A DNA stretch of 64,000 nucleotides from positions 1 through 64,000 of the forward strand of contig SHNE01000056.1 of assembly GCA_004295015.1 (NCBI GenBank). Reading direction: 5' to 3'. The notes below the pieces were generated by a model that searched no databases, was not told the origin of the DNA, and saw only the letters and a program-made list of their open reading frames with translations. Positions 63,488-64,000 of the stretch are shown piece by piece. The position numbers and the translations under genes are program-made. Source of the DNA: Bacteroidota bacterium (GTDB lineage Bacteria > Bacteroidota > Bacteroidia > AKYH767-A > 2013-40CM-41-45). Every line of letters starts with the position of its first letter. Position 1 is the first letter of the stretch.

Positions 63488-64000
63488 TTATTCTCCTATC
63501 AAGCCTCTGATCGTATTATTCCATTCATTGTTGAAATAATGCATATCAAACTGCTCTATAAATCTTTTTCCATTTTCAACGTACCAGTCAGCACGGTGCA
63601 ACACCTCCAACACTGCATCCGGTAAATCACTTCCCTTTGTTACGATCAACTGTCCGGCGCCATTAAGCAACTCTTTCATCCCTCCTACTCCACTTCCGAT
63701 TACCGGCGTTCCACACAACAGGGATTCGTGTGCGATGCGATTCCAGCCCTCGGTCATCTTTGACAAAGTAATAACTAAGTCGCATGCATGAAGCATGCAT
63801 ATATAAGTCTTACGATCCAAATGAAGGTATTGTACGGGAAGATCGCTTGCCTGGTTCTGTGATCCTGACATTAACAAATGATAACCCCGGTCCTTTAGTG
63901 CATCATAAACTTCATATATGCCCTTTTGACGGTTGGCATTGCCGGCATATATCAGGGGCTTGCCTTCAGGAATACGATATTCTTCTTTGAATTTTCGAAT
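63488..64000 (-). CDS. GT4 glycosyltransferase, C-terminal part (cut by window edge)
   Basis: The frame stays open from the stop at 63488 to the right edge, giving 171 residues. The first visible ones are IRKFKEEYRIPEGKPLIYAG, then NANRQKGIYEVYDAL, the donor-domain start of a family-4 enzyme. SKMTEGWNRIAHESLLCGTP and VIGSGVGGMKELLNGAG follow, with E in the usual donor site. The N-terminal acceptor domain is outside the window. It precedes asnB by two bases. Confidence 0.88.
   Translation of the reverse strand: MRKFKEEYRIPEGKPLIYAGNANRQKGIYEVYDALKDRGYHLLMSGSQNQASDLPVQYLHLDRKTYICMLHACDLVITLSKMTEGWNRIAHESLLCGTPVIGSGVGGMKELLNGAGQLIVTKGSDLPDAVLEVLHRADWYVENGKRFIEQFDMHYFNNEWNNTIRGLIGE

Overview
This window comes from a member of the Bacteroidota. 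The evidence is internal. Several proteins carry type IX secretion (T9SS) C-terminal sorting tails. There is a PorV/PorQ-family barrel and a TonB-dependent receptor with a carboxypeptidase-like N-terminal domain. Promoters match the Bacteroidota form (TTG, 18-20 bases, TAnnTTTG) rather than the E. coli form. The DNA is AT-rich and Shine-Dalgarno sequences are rarely evident. An environmental Sphingobacteriales/Chitinophaga-like lineage is plausible, but no rRNA or species marker is present.

Layout. 1-126: edge of an IS30-family element (transposase N-terminus plus terminal repeat). 147-1490: secreted T9SS protein. 1491-1901: non-coding, with a compact inverted-repeat element. 1902-4132: small leftward cluster (methyltransferase, Cys-tailed MarR regulator, DUF2024 protein, CPVC thioredoxin-like protein) with a perfect palindrome inside the last gene's promoter. 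4442-6048: three-gene hipB-hipS-hipT-type toxin-antitoxin operon with paired operators. 6341-6414: tRNA-Asp. 6717-10499: a dockerin-tailed secreted protein converging on a T9SS alpha/beta hydrolase. 10576-14006: ECF sigma factor, a Dpm1-like glycosyltransferase and a TMTC-like membrane/TPR glycosyltransferase. 14150-22354: a 2734-residue secreted protein with lamin-tail, CotH-kinase and 18 Ig-like repeats. 22659-34775: mostly housekeeping genes (cytochrome c peroxidase, DUF58, trxA, dnaE, an OppC-like permease, GT2, flippase-like protein, ruvC, HIT, greA). 34863-43969: a TonB receptor, large secreted protein and PorV-family operon. 44301-47858: smc. 48331-64000: an exopolysaccharide locus running leftward from beyond the right edge.

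How the genes work together. Much of the window serves the cell surface. T9SS-tailed proteins leave through a machine that uses PorV-type barrels. The TonB receptor cluster probably handles a large substrate or assembles a surface complex. The TMTC-like enzyme and its overlapping GT2 partner look like a polyprenyl-phosphate-sugar-dependent glycosylation pair, possibly acting on exported proteins. The right-hand 16 kb encodes synthesis, modification, polymerisation and surface attachment of an exopolysaccharide: a phosphosugar transferase, GT4 enzymes, a Wzy-like polymerase, a bi-domain oxidoreductase, an amidotransferase, an acyltransferase, a deacetylase-like protein and Wzi.

Most promising leads: the TMTC-like/Dpm1-like gene pair; the split HipA (HipBST-like) operon with two spaced palindromes; the operator placed exactly between the -33 and -7 boxes next to a four-cysteine MarR regulator; the 18-repeat CotH-kinase protein; and three unexplained DNA structures (1578-1679, the duplicated block at 11099-11192, and three 20-bp repeats at 48168-48227). 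All functions are assigned by reading the translated sequences; no database search was possible.
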